From: Costus lasius
Taxonomy: Eukaryota; Streptophyta; Magnoliopsida; Zingiberales; Costaceae
DNA: 64,000 bases
Assembly (NCBI GenBank): GCA_027563935.2
Contig: CM050449.1
Coordinates: 76,566,556-76,630,555, forward strand
Reading direction: 5' to 3'
Part shown: in pieces, positions 27,063 to 41,768 of the stretch
Numbering within the stretch: position 1 is the stretch's first letter
Layout of the letters: each line of letters opens with the position of its first letter
Notes under the pieces: generated by a model
Databases searched by the model: none
Told to the model about the DNA's origin: nothing
Seen by the model: only the letters and a program-made list of their open reading frames with translations
Program-made: the position numbers and the translations under genes

Positions 27063-27353
27063 AGGGTCCCCTTCGAGGGGGAGCGAGAAACCCTAAGGTG
27101 AGTACCCCCTTTCAAGAGGGGGGCGCAAGTGACCTTTCTTTATTTTAGCAGCGGAATTAGGGTTTCACATTTGATCGCATGCTATACATTCATATGATCA
27201 ACTTAAACATCAAGTGAAAGATGCGTTACCATGGCCATGAGAAGGAGGCGGCTTGGAAGCAAAGACCAAGAGAGATCTTCTCCACAAGTGACGCACACAA
27301 GAAGAGAGATGGCTTCTTCTTGTTGATCTTTGTGCTAGCAAAGATCTTCAAGT

Positions 27354-29070
27354 TGAAGGGTCCCCTTCAAGGGGGAGCGCAAGCATGAAAAACCCCTTTC
27401 AAGAGGGGGGCAAAACCCTAGAACATGCGGAAATGTATTCTTCTAGAGTTTCAATAAAATCGTTTGCATGAACTCATGTAAATGATCAACTTTATAATTA
27501 ACCAAAGATCAAGTTTGAGATCTTTTACCATAGCCATGTAAGGGTGGCGGCTTGGAAGCTAGAGGCCGAAGAGGGCTCTCCTCCAAAGAAGACACACACA
27601 AAGGATGAAGGCTTACTTCTTGCGCAACTTGATGTGCTAGCAACAATTGCCAAGGTGCCCTTTGGTGTTGAGGAGATGAGATGTTCTTCCTTGTCGCCGA
27701 GAGCTCTTCTCCAAGATCGTCCACACACCACCCACGAGAGAGAGCTTCGAAAGACACAAGGAACATTAAGCTTTTGCGTTATTTGGCGTTAGGCGTTTTC
27801 AAGACTTCCCATTAAGGAAAGTCATCAAGACATGCGTTCATGTCTTGTGAACTTATCCCCAACGCCAATTCAATTGAACCAATCGAACACAAATGTGAAC
27901 CGGATCAATTGAATTCGGTTCAATTCCAATTGGTCCAAAGACCAAAAGAACCAACCCAAGCCATGGTCTAAATCTCTATGAACCATGAAGATTCAAGATC
28001 TAACCGTACATCTCATGATGCTCTTGATCTCACCGATCTAGCATCCACACTCTCGATCGAAGCTTACCGATCTCAAGCCCTAATCAATCAAACATGATCA
28101 GACTGGATCTCACTTACAATCAGAGTTTAAACTCCTTTAAACTGAATCAAAACAATCCAGTCCACACGATCTGACTCAAGTAAGCCATATCACCAAATTG
28201 TGCGACCCTAAGGGTTTCCTTTAAATGTCGGTAACGATAACTCTCGTTATCACAATCAGTGAGGGGTATCTAGCAACACATCACTATCTCCCGATATAAA
28301 GGAAAGAGTCTTCCAAGACTACACCCAAATCACAGCACAAGGTGAATCAACATCACAAGGCATATAAGCATCCTTTGCCACTGGATGTTCTTATTGGACA
28401 AGCGAGTCAAGCTTGTTACTCCAATACAATGAGCATGATTAGATCAGATCAACATAGTCATCTGGGTATGGCCATACACTTTCTCAATCATCTCATATAA
28501 GGGGGGCCCTTTAGAACATCACACTCCTTAAACAAGGAGACGGCAATCCTATGTCTATCACTAGTGCCCTAACATGATTCAAGCTCACCATCCAAGATAG
28601 TCTATAATCATTATGTTTCAAATGATATTGAACTACCTCAAGACAATGACAATCATCATTTAGAAACACAAATGATCTCAAGTCAGAGGACATGTGCCAC
28701 TTAGTGCTTACAAGGAATATTCACATTGTGACAAGCAATGGAATATCCTAGTAGGGTCTGTCCAGTACATCCAATGTACCCATGAGTCTACATCTTATTC
28801 CATGCTCGAAGCATCCTATAAGATTAGCACTCATATTAGTCTCAATCATATCAAGGCTGTCTCATGTTCACCAAGATATCTCGACTAAGGACATAGAGCA
28901 TGTCAGCCAAGCTGAACAGCTTTGAGACATTATTCAGTAGTACACTTATTACAGCAGACAAGGTAACAACCTGAATAATAACCATGCCTTTATAAACACA
29001 AAAGTTTATTACATGATACTTATACAATCCCAAAGGCCTCAAACATTAGCCTTAAGGGCATACCCCAACA
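27354..29070 (-). repeat. 3' LTR of element F
   Basis: 1717 bp, TGAAGGG.. to ..CCCCAACA on the plus strand. The GNRA hairpin has loop GAGA on the coding strand (28236-28251). Two GC-rich terminal hairpins of the CCCCT..AGGGG kind lie at 27355-27410. Confidence 0.93.
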
Positions 29071-29090
29071 ATCTCCCACTTGCACTTAAT

Positions 29091-32000
29091 CTAATGGTTG
29101 AGAAATCTCAAACCCATATTATTACAGTGCTTCTCGTGCTTCTGCTGCGCCAGAGGCTTGGTAAGCGGGTCTGCCAGATTGTCATCTGTATGAACCTTGC
29201 AAATTTTGATCTCGCCTCGATCAATGATCTCCCGGATCAAGTGAAACCGTCTCTGTATGTGCTTGGACTTCTAGTGCGATCGTGGTTCCTTTGCTTGTGC
29301 GATGGCTCCAGTAGAAGGGAGAGAAGATAACCAAAGGATCAGCACTCGAAGGAACGACACCAAGTTCTCTCACGAACTTACGAATCCACACTGCCTCCTT
29401 GGATGCTTCCGAGGCTGCAACATACTCGGCTTCTGTTGTGGAATCAGCAACAGTTGACTGTTTGAAACTCTTCCACACCACTGCTCCACCATTCAAGCTA
29501 AAAATATAGCCTGATTGCGATCGGAAATCATCCTGGTCCGACTGGAACGAAGCGTCAGTATATCCCTCTATACTGAGTTCTTCCTGACCACCATATAACA
29601 AGAACATATCTTTGGTCCTCCGCAGATATTTTAAGATGTTCTTGACCGCAATCCAGTGCGCCACACCTGGATTACTTTGGAACCGACTGGTCACGCTTAA
29701 CCCGTAAGCGACGTCTGGGCGAGTACACAACATCGCATACATAATGGACCCAATAGCCGAAGCATAAGGCCTATTGTCCATTTCATCTTTCTCAGTCTGT
29801 GTTTGTGGACACTGACTCTTTGAAAGACTCAGACCATGTCTGACTGGAAGATATCCACGTTTAGAATTTTCTAAATGGAATCTCTCCAGGACTTTATCGA
29901 TGTAAGTACTCTGGCATAGCCCGAGAAGCCTCTTAGATCTATCCCGGTAGATCTTCACACCTAATACATAGGCTGCTTCTCCTAGATCTTTCATCTGGAA
30001 ACATTTTCCTAACCATGCTTTAACCGCATGCAGTTCAGGAATATCATTTCCAATGATCAAGATATCATCGACGTAGAGGATTAGGAATGTAATCACGCTC
30101 CCACTAAACCTCTTATATACACACGGGTCATCCTCGTTCTTGATGAAACCAAACTCAGAGATTGATTCATCAAAACGAATATTCCAGCTTCTTGATGCTT
30201 GCTTAAGTCCATAAATGGACTTCTTTAACTTGCATATCTTATGACGATCTGATGGATTAGTGAAACCCTCAGGTTGTGTCATATACACATCCTCATCCAG
30301 ATTTCCATTAAGGAAAGCTGTCTTCACATCCATCTGCCAGATCTCATAGTCGTAATATGCAGCTATCGCGAAAAGAATCCGAATAGACTTAAACATGGCT
30401 ACAGGAGAGAAAGTTTCATCATAATCTATCCCGTAGATTTGTTTGAAACCTTTCGCAACTAGCCTGCCTTTATAGGTAACCACGTTACCATCCATGTCAA
30501 CCTTCTTCTTGAAGATCCATTTACAGCCTATAGGGATTACTCCCGGAGGCGGATCAACCAAATCCCAGACTTGGTTATCTGACATGGAGTCCATTTCGGC
30601 TCGCATAGCTTCAAGCCATCTAGCTGACTCCGGTCCACTGACCGCATCCGCATAAGTAAGGGGTTCATCATTGTTAATGATGTAGACTCCGTCATAGCGC
30701 TCACGCTGTCGACGGATCCTTCCCGATCTTCGCGGTTCCCGTGATATCTGAGCCTCAGGTTGTTCAATAACCGGCTCAGGCTCATCCAATTGCGCTTGAC
30801 TACTTTGTCCTTCCTCTGGATTCTCATCCAGCTTTATTTCTCTCCCACTGGCCTCTTGCAGAAGAAACTCCTTCTCAAGAAATATGGCCGTCCGAGCAAC
30901 AAATACCTTGTTCTCTTTGGGATCGTAGAAATAATAACCCTTAGTTTCCTTAGGGTAACCGACAAAGATACATTTCTCAGATCTGCTCTCCAGTTTCCCA
31001 GAGGCGAGCTTTTTGACATAAGCCTCGCAACCCCAGATCCTGATAAATGTCAAGCTAGGCTGTTTCCCATACCATAACTCATATGGCGTCTTTGAAACTG
31101 CCTTGGATGGCACTCGGTTTAGTACCTTTGCAGCTGTTTCCAGTGCAAAACCCCAAAAGGAATATGGAAGAGTAGCCTGACTCATCATAGAACGAACCAT
31201 ATCAAGTAACGTTCTATTTCTCCTCTCGGACACACCATTCCATTGCGGTGTTCCTGGCGGATTGAGCTGTGAGATAATCCCATACTCCTTTAGATAGTCA
31301 GTAAATTCTCGACTTAGGTATTCACCACCTCGATCAGAACGAAGTGCCTTGATATTTCGGCCTAGCTGATTTTGTACTTCATTTTTGAACTCTTTGAACT
31401 TGTCAAAAGATTCACTTTTATGTCTCATTAGATAGACATACGCATACCTACTGAAATCATCAGTAAAGGTAATGAAGTACAGATAGCCACCTCTGGCATG
31501 TTTACTAAATGGCCCACACACATCACTGTGTATAAGGTCCAGTAAACCTGAAGCCCTTTGACCTTTGTGAGGAAAAGGTGACTTCGTCATTTTACCCATC
31601 AAACAAGCTTTGCATGTATCAATCTCCTCGTAGGAGAATGATCCCAGCAGTCCATGATCATGCAACCGCTTAATGCGCTTCTCGTTTATATGGCCTAAAC
31701 GACTATGCCAAAGCAAGGTGCTGTCATCAGCATACTTGGCTTTCTTATTATCAATGTTTTGTACAGAATTTTCCATGTCCAACATGAATAACCCATTGTT
31801 AATTGAACCAGTTGCATACACAATATTATCATAAGATAAAACACACTTTGAAATCTTGCATTCAAAGGCAAATCCTTTCCTGACAAGAGCAGGAATAGAG
31901 ATAATATTCTTGGTAATACTGGGTACAAAATAACAATTGTTTAATTCTAATACAATGCCAGATGGTAAAGAAATGAAATAGTCTCCTACAGCAACAGCAG

Positions 32001-32967
32001 CAACCCGTGCCCCGTTTCCAACGCGTAGGTCTACCTCATGCTGTCCCACCTGCCTTCTTCTCTTGAGTTCCTGCACATTTGAACAAATGTGAACTCCACA
32101 TGCGGTGTCCAACACCCATGAAATGGTAGAAGAAGATAACATGACCTCAGTCACATATATACCTGAGCCAGAAGCGATGCTTCCCCTCTTATCTCCTTGG
32201 AGCGCTTTACAGTCCTTTTTCCAGTGACCTAGCTGGCCACAGTGGAAACACCTGTTGTCCTTCGACCGCTTCACCTTCTGTTTCAGCGCCTTACTGTAGT
32301 TCTTGACAGGGGCCTTGCCCTTCTTCCCCTTCTTCTTGTTCCTGGAAGGAACCATTAAGACAGAGGTTGAAGGCTTTCCCTTCAGAGTTTCCTCAGTAGT
32401 CAAGAGCATATTCAGCAGTTCTGCCGGCGTACAATCGATTTTGTTCATATTAAAATTAATAATGAACGCATCGAAAGAAGGCGGAAGAGACTGTAGAATA
32501 ATATCTACAGCAAGCTCCTGGTTGACGGTATGCCCCAGTTTCTCTAGAGCCTCCTTGTGCCCAATCATCTTGAGCACGTGAGCTCCCACTGGGCTCCCCT
32601 CAGCCAGTTTGCTCTGAAAGAAGAGCTTCGTCAAATTATAGCGTTCTGTCCTCGCCTGTGCAGCATACAGCATCTTGATGTTCGCTATAATTTCTATAGC
32701 CGACATATCCTCATGCTGACGCTGCAGCGGTGGCGTCATAGACGCTAGCATCAGGCAAGCGACATCAATGCTATCATTGACGTGCTTTTCGTAGGCATCC
32801 CGAACCGCCCTTGCGGCGTTCGGAGCGGGCTACGGCGGTATCGCCGTCTCGAGGACATACAGTTTCCTCTCTGCCTTAAGAACGATCTTAAGGTGTCCGA
32901 ACCAGTCAGAGAAGTTCGGCCCAGCAAACTTCTCCCTTTCCAGTAGGGATCGCACATTGAAGTTCAT
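29091..32967 (-). pseudogene. gag-pol: gag-pol polyprotein of element F, nonsense in gag and frameshift in RNase H
   Basis: The start at 32967 matches the other copies. Codon 46 is TAG (32830-32832) where others have CAG (Gln), a C-to-T change in a CAG context. The frame then stays open through gag, zinc knuckle, protease, integrase and reverse transcriptase. Near 29310-29322 nine bases of the RNase H CDNTG motif are replaced by ten unrelated, purine-rich bases. This removes a catalytic Asp and shifts the frame, giving a false C-terminus ending at 29221. The linker lacks three codons. Length fits: 3885 - 9 + 1 = 3877 nt. Confidence 0.93.
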
Positions 32968-34732
32968 GGTGTTCGTTGCTGCAGGAATCTACAACAAGCA
33001 AGAACAGCAAGGTCAGTATCAATGTTCAGAATCAATCCAGGACATAAGAAAGATTCTTTTCTCACTATTTTGTCTGACTGAAAAATCCAGTAAACAGTCC
33101 GAAAGAGTAACACTCTTTTAGTGAGATGGGATCCAGATTTCATACTTGGTCTTCGCGTCCCGCTCAGGCGAGATAAGATGCACAAAGATGACAAGCACTA
33201 ATTTCTGGTAGGCTGTCCCAGCCAATTGCCAACCCGTGCGATTCCCCTTCATCTGGGCAATCCAGCAGACTGTGCCAACTGAGTTGGTACAACACAGTCT
33301 CTGATCCCTCAGATGGCTGCCTCCATGTGCTACCATATGCGCCACATATGTAGCCTACATGGTCAAGCTGACCCGACCTACTCCCTGGACCACCACGTGC
33401 TATACTGAGCAACGAGCAGGGATAAATCCCTACTCTGTAACACGCAGGTGAAATCCAGCACCGTCTGAAGATAGATGGACGTGCCCACTGAGTGGGTACA
33501 ACACGGCTCCAACGATAGTCAGAACGGTGAGGTTTCGCGTCAGAAGGCTTACGAGCTTGATATGTTAGCGTTGGATTTTAACGGTCTTTTATCTTCTTGA
33601 CTATCATGCAAGTCCTATGGTGATAGCAGAAGATAAACACATGCAATTCTACTTATATAAGCAATAAGCAATAAAAGAAAGCATGCTGATCTTATGTGGT
33701 AAATGCCCATGAACCCTAAGTAAGACCTTAATTTTACTTAAGTCTTCACTTGAGCTCCATTTGCATCTCATCTGGTCCAACCCAGGGCCCTAGCGCCAAG
33801 AGCACCTCAGGTGCGCCACCAGCTGAATGCCCCTTTGGGATGTGTGCATTTGTGCTCTTGTCTAATCAAATACAATTTGATCTATCTAGACAAGCTTTGA
33901 CTCGCAGGTCAATTATACAATAGATTAAAAATGTGATTCGCAGATCACCATAATATTATCTTACAAGTATAATCCCAGGCTCGCAGGCCCCAGCACAGCA
34001 CACAATTAACATGGGCGGCCCACATAAGAATAAATAAACAAGCACATGGCATCAAACATTCCACATGTGATCCAATTAAAAGAAAATAAATTTTGAAAAA
34101 CCCCATTGGCATCAATTTTAATTTTCTTATCAGTCCTACAACCTTACAATGGTCCATTGATAGGGATCCACTCATACATCTAGTCAGATCCACTGCCCTT
34201 GCATGCACCGAGTCCTAACTGACCCGAGTTGACCTAATGGTCAACCATGCATCCGCCAAGGGCTGAACCACCTTCAAGAGTTTTGGCAAGCGGGTGTGAC
34301 CCCGGGCCTAACTCAAGAGTGTTCATTGGTTGTCTCAACCAGACCTCGTTACACGCCCTTGATGCAGTCAACCTATAGCCACCCAGTGCATGCGCATAGG
34401 TGCTATCAGGTCAACCCATCTGAGCTGTCAGATGGTCTGATCAGACTTGGATCTATTTAGATTATGCTTTCAACCCTACCAACCCATCTAAGGGATTATA
34501 GTAGACGCTTTAGATCTAATGGGTGCGCAAGATAAGGCTTATCCTTTTCAAAACATGAACAAGCGCTTACCATAACATTATACATGCGCAATTCAAAGAT
34601 AAACCTACATCTAAGAGTTTTAAACTAGCATGTAGTTTATTCGGCATGTACATAGATCTAAACATTGCAAGCGCAAACAAGGATCACTTAAAGCAACCAC
34701 ATGATTCATGCATAACCTGCTCTGATACCAAT
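32968..34732 (-). other. Leader of element F with primer site
   Basis: The primer site TGGTATCAGAGC is at 34719-34730 (minus). The leader resembles that of E and lacks the T-arm-like box. The five-hairpin region is at about 33165-33510. No gene. Confidence 0.82.
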
Positions 34733-36448
34733 TGAAGGGTCCCCTTCAAGGGGGAGCGCAAGCATGAAAAACCCCTTTCAAGAGGGGGGCAAACCCTAGA
34801 ACATGCGGAAATGTATTCTTCTAGAGTTTCAATAAAATCGTTTGCATGAACTCATGTAAATGATCAACTTTATAATTAACCAAAGATCAAGTTTGAGATC
34901 TTTTACCATAGCCATGTAAGGGTGGCGGCTTGGAAGCTAGAGGCCGAAGAGGGCTCTCCTCCAAAGAAGACACACACAAAGGATGAAGGCTTACTTCTTG
35001 CGCAACTTGATGTGCTAGCAACAATTGCCAAGGTGCCCTTTGGTGTTGAGGAGATGAGATGTTCTTCCTTGTCGCCGAGAGCTCTTCTCCAAGATCGTCC
35101 ACACACCACCCACGAGAGAGAGCTTCGAAAGACACAAGGAACATTAAGCTTTTGCGTTATTTGGCGTTAGGCGTTTTCAAGACTTCCCATTAAGGAAAGT
35201 CATCAAGACATGCGTTCATGTCTTGTGAACTTATCCCCAACGCCAATTCAATTGAACCAATCGAACACAAATGTGAACCGGATCAATTGAATTCGGTTCA
35301 ATTCCAATTGGTCCAAAGACCAAAAGAACCAACCCAAGCCATGGTCTAAATCTCTATGAACCATGAAGATTCAAGATCTAACCGTACATCTCATGATGCT
35401 CTTGATCTCACCGATCTAGCATCCACACTCTCGATCGAAGCTTACCGATCTCAAGCCCTAATCAATCAAACATGATCAGACTGGATCTCACTTACAATCA
35501 GAGTTTAAACTCCTTTAAACTGAATCAAAACAATCCAGTCCACACGATCTGACTCAAGTAAGCCATATCACCAAATTGTGCGACCCTAAGGGTTTCCTTT
35601 AAATGTCGGTAACGATAACTCTCGTTATCACAATCAGTGAGGGGTATCTAGCAACACATCACTGTCTCCCGATATAAAGGAAAGAGTCTTCCAAGACTAC
35701 ACCCAAATCACAGCACAAGGTGAATCAACATCACAAGGCATACAAGCATCCTTTGCCACTGGATGTTCTTATTGGACAAGCGAGTCAAGCTTGTTACTCC
35801 AATACAATGAGCATGATTAGATCAGATCAACATAGTCATCTGGGTATGGCCATACACTTTCTCAATCATCTCATATAAGGGGGGCCCTTTAGAACATCAC
35901 ACTCCTTAAACAAGGAGACGGCAATCCTATGTCTATCACTAGTGCCCTAACATGATTCAAGCTCACCATCCAAGATAGTCTATAATCATTATGTTTCAAA
36001 TGATATTGAACTACCTCAAGACAATGACAATCATCATTTAGAAACACAAATGATCTCAAGTCAGAGGACATGTGCCACTTAGTGCTTACAAGGAATATTC
36101 ACATTGTGACAAGCAATGGAATATCCTAGTAGGGTCTGTCCAGTACATCCAATGTACCCATGAGTCTACATCTTATTCCATGCTCGAAGCATCCTATAAG
36201 ATTAGCACTCATATTAGTCTCAATCATATCAAGGCTATCTCATGTTCACCAAGATATCTCGACTAAGGACATAGAGCATGTCAGCCAAGCTGAACAGCTT
36301 TGAGACATTATTCAGTAGTACACTTATTACAGCAGACAAGGTAACAACCTGAATAATAACCATGCCTTTATAAACACAAAAGTTTATTACATGATACTTA
36401 TACAATCCCAAAGGCCTCAAACATTAGCCTTAAGGGCATACCCCAACA
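34733..36448 (-). repeat. 5' LTR of element F
   Basis: 1716 bp, nearly identical to 27354-29070. Its minus-strand U3 should drive F. Confidence 0.93.
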
Positions 36449-37885
36449 CAAGTGTCCTTGCCGAATGGAAGGGATGGGAGACGAGATCTTGCTTGGGCGA
36501 GAGCTCCACACGTTCGTCCACCTCTTCTCCACACGCAAATTGCAAGAAGCCAAGCGAAGTGAAGTCAAGTGGTGAACGGCTTGGCGTTAGGCGTTTTGAA
36601 GAAGAGGCCTTGATGACTTACCATAAATGGAAGCATGCACTCATAAACGACCAAAACGCCATCACCCTTTCGAACCATGCGTTCACATAAGTGAACCGGT
36701 TCTCTTTTGGTTTAATTGCATTTGGTTCAACAAACCAAATCAAATAAGCCCAAGCCCCTTGGTCTAGATCATATCAAACCCTTAGGTTCAAGATCTAACC
36801 GTTCATCTCCTGATGCTCCTGATCTCACCGATCTAGCATCACCTCTCTCGATCGAAGCTTACCGATCTCAAGCCCTAATCAATCAAACATGATCAGACCA
36901 GATCTCACTTACAATCAGAGATTAAATCCCTTTAAACTGAACCCAAACAATTCAGTCCACACGATCTGACTCAAGTAAGCCATATCATCAATTTGTGCGA
37001 CCCTGAGGGTTTCCTTTGAATGTCGGTAACGATAACTTTCGTTATCACGATCAGTGAGGGGTATCTAGCAACACATCACTGTCTCCCGATATAAAGGAAA
37101 GAGTCTTCCAAGACTACTCCCAAAACACAGCACAAGGGTGAATGCACTTCACTAGGCATACATGTTTCCTTTGCCACTGGATGTTCTTATTGGACAAGCG
37201 TGTCAAGCCTGTGACTCCAATATGATGAGCATGATTAGATCAGATGAACATAGTCACCTGGGTATGGCCATACACTTTCTCAATCATCTCATTCAGGGGG
37301 GCCCCTTTAGAACACCACACTCCTTGAACAAGGAGACGACAATCCTTTATCTATCACTAGTGTCCTAACCTGACTCATGATCATTATCCAAGATAGTCTA
37401 TAATCATTATGTTTCAAATGATATTGAACTACCTCAAAACAATGACAATCATCATCTAGAAACACAAGTGATCTCAAGTCAGAGGACATGTGCCACTTGA
37501 TGCAAACAAGGATTATTCACATTGTGACAAGCAATTGAATATCCTAGTAGGGTCTGTCCAGTACATCCAATGTACCCATGAGTCTACATCTTATTCCATG
37601 CTCGAAGCATCCTATAAGATTAGAACACATATTAGTCTCAATCATATCAAGGCTGTCTCATGTTCACCAAGATATATCGACTAAGGACATATGCATGTCA
37701 GCCTAGCTGAACAGCTTTGAGACATTATTCAGAAGCACAATTATTGCAGCAGACAATGTAACAAACTGAATAATAACCATTGCCTTTATAAACACAAGAG
37801 TTTATTACATGATACTTTTACAATCCCAAGGCCTCAAACATTAGCCTTAAGGGCATACCCTTACAATCTCCCACTTGCACTTAAT

Positions 37886-40800
37886 CTAATGGTTGAGAAA
37901 TCTCAAACCCATATTATTACAGTGCTTCTCATGCTTCTGCTGCGCCAGAGGCTTGGTAAGCGGGTCAGCCAGATTGTCGTCTGTATGAACCTTGCATATT
38001 TTGATCTCGCCACGATCAATGATCTCCCAGATCAAGTGAAACCGTCTCTGTATGTGCTTGGACTTCTGGTGCGACCGTGGTTCCTTTGCTTGTGCAATGG
38101 CTCCAGTGTTATCACACAAGATAACCAAAGGATCTGCACTCGAAGGAACAACACCAAGTTCTCTCACGAACTTACGAATCCACACTGCCTCCTTGGATGC
38201 TTCCGAGGCTGCAACATACTCGGCTTCTGTTGTGGAATCAGCAACAGTAGACTGTTTGAAACTTTTCCAGACCACTGCTCCACCATTCAAGCTAAAAACA
38301 TAGCCTGATTGTGATCGGAAATCATCCTGGTCCGACTAGAATGAAGCGTCAGTATATCCTTCTATACTGAGTTCTTCCTGACCACCATATATCAAGAACA
38401 TATCTTTGGTCCTCCGCAGATATTTTAAAATGTTCTTGACTGCAATCCAGTGCGCCATACCTGGATTACTTTGGAATCGACTGGTCACGCTTAACCCGTA
38501 AGTGACGTCTGGGCGAGTACACAACATCGCATACATAATGGACCCAATAGCCGAAGCATAAGGCGTATTATCCATTTCATCTCTCAGACTGTGTTTGTGG
38601 ACACTGACTCTTCGAAAGATTCAGACCATGTCTGACTGGAAGATATCCTCGTTTAGAATTCTCTAAATGAAATCTCTCCAGGACTTTATCGATGTAAGTA
38701 CTCTGGCACAGCCCGAGAAGCCTCTTAGATCTATCCCTGTAGATCTTCACACCTAATACATAGGCTGCTTCTCCTAGATCTTTCATCTGGAAACATTTCC
38801 TTAGCCATGCTTTAACAGCATGCATTTCAGGAATATCGTTTCCAATGATCAAGATATCATCGACGTAGAGGACTAGGAAAGTAATCACGCTCCCACTAAA
38901 CCTCTTATATACACACGGGTCATCCTCGTTCTTGATGAAACCAAACTCAGAGATTGATTCATCAAAACGAATATTCCAGCTTCTAGATGCTTGTTTAAGT
39001 CCATAAATGGACTTCTTTAACTTGCATATTTTATGACGATCTGATGGATTAGTGAAACCTTCAGGTTGTGTCATATACACATCCTCATCCAGATTTCCAT
39101 TAAGGAAAGCGGTCTTCTCATCCATCTGCCAGATCTCATAATCGTAATATGCAGCTATCGCGAAAAGAATCCGAATAGACTTGAACATGGCCACAGGTGA
39201 GAAAGTTTCATCATAATCTATCCCGTAGATTTGTTTGAAACCTTTCGCAACAAGCCTGCCTTTATAGGTAACCACGTTACCATCCATGTCAATCTTCTTC
39301 TTGAAGATCCATTTACAGCATATAGGGATAACTCCCGGAGGCGGATCAACCAAATCCCAGACTTGGTTATCTGACATGGAGTCCATCTCGGCTCGCATAG
39401 CTTCAAGCCATCTAGCTGACTCCGGTCCACTGACCGCATCCGCATAAGTAAGGGGTTCATCATTATCAATGATGTAGACTCCGTCATAGCGCTCAGGCTG
39501 TCGACGGATCCTTCCCGATCTTCGCGGTTCCCGTGATATCTGAGCCTTAGGTTGTTCAGTAACCGGTTCTACCGGCTCAGGCTCATCCAACTGTGCTTGA
39601 CTACTTTGTCCTTCCTCTGGATTCTCATCCAGCTTTATTTCTCTCCCACTGGCCTCTTGCAGGAGAAACTCCTTCTCAAGAAATATGGCCGTCCGAGCAA
39701 CAAATACCTTGTTCTCTTTGGGATCGTAGAAATAATAACCCTTAGTTTCCTTAGGGTAACCGACAAAGATACATTTCTTAGATCTGCTCTCTAGTTTCCC
39801 AGAGGCGAGCTTTTTGACATAAGCCTCGCAACCCCAGATCCTAATAAATGTCAAGCTCGGCTATTTCCCATACCATAACTCGTATGGAGTCTTTGAAACT
39901 GCCTTGGATGGCACTCGGTTTAGTACCTTTGCAGCTGTTTCCAGTGCAAATCCCCAAAAGGAGTATGGAAGAGTAGCCTGACTCATCATAGAACGAACCA
40001 TATCAAGTAACGTTCTATTTCTCCTCTCGGACACACCATTCCATTGCGGTGTTCCTGGTGGAGTGAGCTGTGAGATAATCCCACACTCCTTCAGATAGTC
40101 AGTAAACGCATGACTCAAGCATTCTTCACCTCGATCAGAACGAAGTGCCTTGATGTTTCGGCCTAGCTGATTTTGTACTTCATTCTTGAACTCTTTGAAC
40201 TTGTCAAAAGATTCACTCTTATGTCTCATCAGATAGACATACCCATATCTACTGAAATCATCAGTAAAGGTAATGAAGTACTGATAGCCACCTTTGGCAT
40301 GTTTACTAAATGGCCCACACACATCACTGTGTATAAGGTCAAGTAAACCTGAAGCCCTTTGACCTTTGTGAGGAAAAGGAGACTTCGTCATTTTACCCAT
40401 TAAACAAGCTTTGCATGTATCAATCTCCTCATAGGAGAATGATCCCAGCAGTCCATGATCATGCAACCGCTTAATGCGCTTCTTGTTAATATGGCCTAAA
40501 CGACTATGCCATAGCAAGGTGCTGTCATCAGCATACTTGGCTTTCTTATTATCAATGTTTTGTATAGAATATTCCATGTCCAACATGAATAACCCATTGT
40601 TAATTGAACCAGTAGCATAAACAATATTATCAAGAGTAAGATAACACTTTGAAATCTTGCATTCAAAGGAAAACCCTTTCCTGACAAGAGCAGGAATAGA
40701 GATAATATTTTTGGTAATACTGGGTACAAAATAACAATTGTTTAATTCTAATACAATGCCAGATGGTAATGAGATGTAATAATCCCCTACAGCAACAGCA

Positions 40801-41768
40801 GCAACCCGTGCCCCGTTTCCAACTCGTAGGTCCACCTCATGCTGTCCCACCTGCCTTCTTCTCTTGAGTTCCTGTACATTTGAACAAATGTGAACTCCAC
40901 ATGCAGTGTCCAACACCCATGAAATGGAAGAAGAAGATAACATGACCTCAGTCACATATATACCTGAGCCAGAAGCAATGCTTCCCCTCTTATCTCCTTG
41001 GAGCGCTTTACAGTCCTTTTTCCAGTGACCCAGCTGGCCACAGTGGAAACACCTGTTGTCCTTCGACCGCTTTACCTTCTGTTTCAGAGCCTTGCTGTAA
41101 CTCTTGACAGGGGCTTTGCCCTTCTTCCCCTTCTTCTTGTTCCTGGAAGGAACCATTAAGACAGAGGTTGAAGGCTTTCCCTTCAGAGTCTCCTCAGTAG
41201 TCAAGAGCATATTCAGCAGCTCTGCCGGAGTACAATCGATTTTGTTCATATTAAAGTTAATAATGAACGCATCGAAAGAGGGCGGGAGAGACTGCAGAAT
41301 AATGTCTACAGCAAGCTCCTGGTTGATGGTATGCCCCAGTTTCTCCAGAGCCTCCTTGTGCCCAATCATCTTGAGCACGTGAGCTCCCACTGGGCTCCCT
41401 TCAGCCAGTTTGCTCTGAAAGAAAAGCTTTGTCAGATTATAGCGTTCTGTCCTCGCCTGTGCAGCATACAGCATCTTGAGGTTCGCTATAATCTCTATAG
41501 CCGACATATCCTCATGCTGACGCTGCAGCGGTGGCGTCATAGACGCTAGCATCAGGCAAGCGACATCAATGCTATCATTGACATGCTTTTCATAGGCATC
41601 ACGAACCGCCCTTGCGGCGTTCGTAGCGGGTTGAGGCGGCACAGCCGTCTCGAGGACATACAGTTTCCTCTCTGCCTTAAGAACGATCTTAAGGTGTCCG
41701 AACCAGTCTGAGAAGTTTGGCCCAGCAAACTTCTCCCTTTCCAGTAGGGATCGCACATTGAAGCTCAT
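37886..41768 (-). pseudogene. gag-pol: gag-pol polyprotein of element G, two stops and a 2-bp deletion
   Basis: ATG-AGC-TTC start at 41768 as in E. The frame is open for 635 codons through gag, protease and the integrase core, then TAG (39861-39863) replaces CAG in the K-Q-P-S motif. It reopens through the chromodomain-like linker and reverse transcriptase (YVDD) until a 2-bp deletion near 38580 shifts the frame. A second CAG-to-TAG change (38336-38338) sits in the RNase H motif T-D-A-S-F-Q. The tail to 37886 is in the normal frame relative to that segment. Total 3883 nt, that is the intact 3885 minus 2. Both stops fit CHG-methylation decay. Confidence 0.93.

Larger units (their letters stand above)
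27354..36448 (-). mobile_element. Element F: full-length copia family-1 retrotransposon in the LTR of G
   Basis: 9095 bp, TSD CAAGT (27349-27353 and 36449-36453). The LTRs differ by about 3 substitutions and one indel, so this is a recent insertion. The leader is uninterrupted. gag-pol has a nonsense codon and a frameshift, so F would depend on proteins from another copy to move again. Confidence 0.96.
27063..37865 (-). repeat. 3' LTR of element G, split by element F
   Basis: 27063-27353 joined to 36454-37865 gives 1703 bp, 3 bp short of the 1706-bp 5' LTR because its last bases (TGT on the plus strand) are lost. It ends ..CCCTTACA, a variant of the usual ..AACA. The CAAGT target of F lies within the conserved CTAGCA-loop neighbourhood. 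Confidence 0.9.

Noticed and set aside
27063..27353. Independent LTR fragment left of F
   Set aside because: Together with 36454-37865 it makes one LTR of the right length with the CAAGT TSD of F at the joint, so it is part of G.
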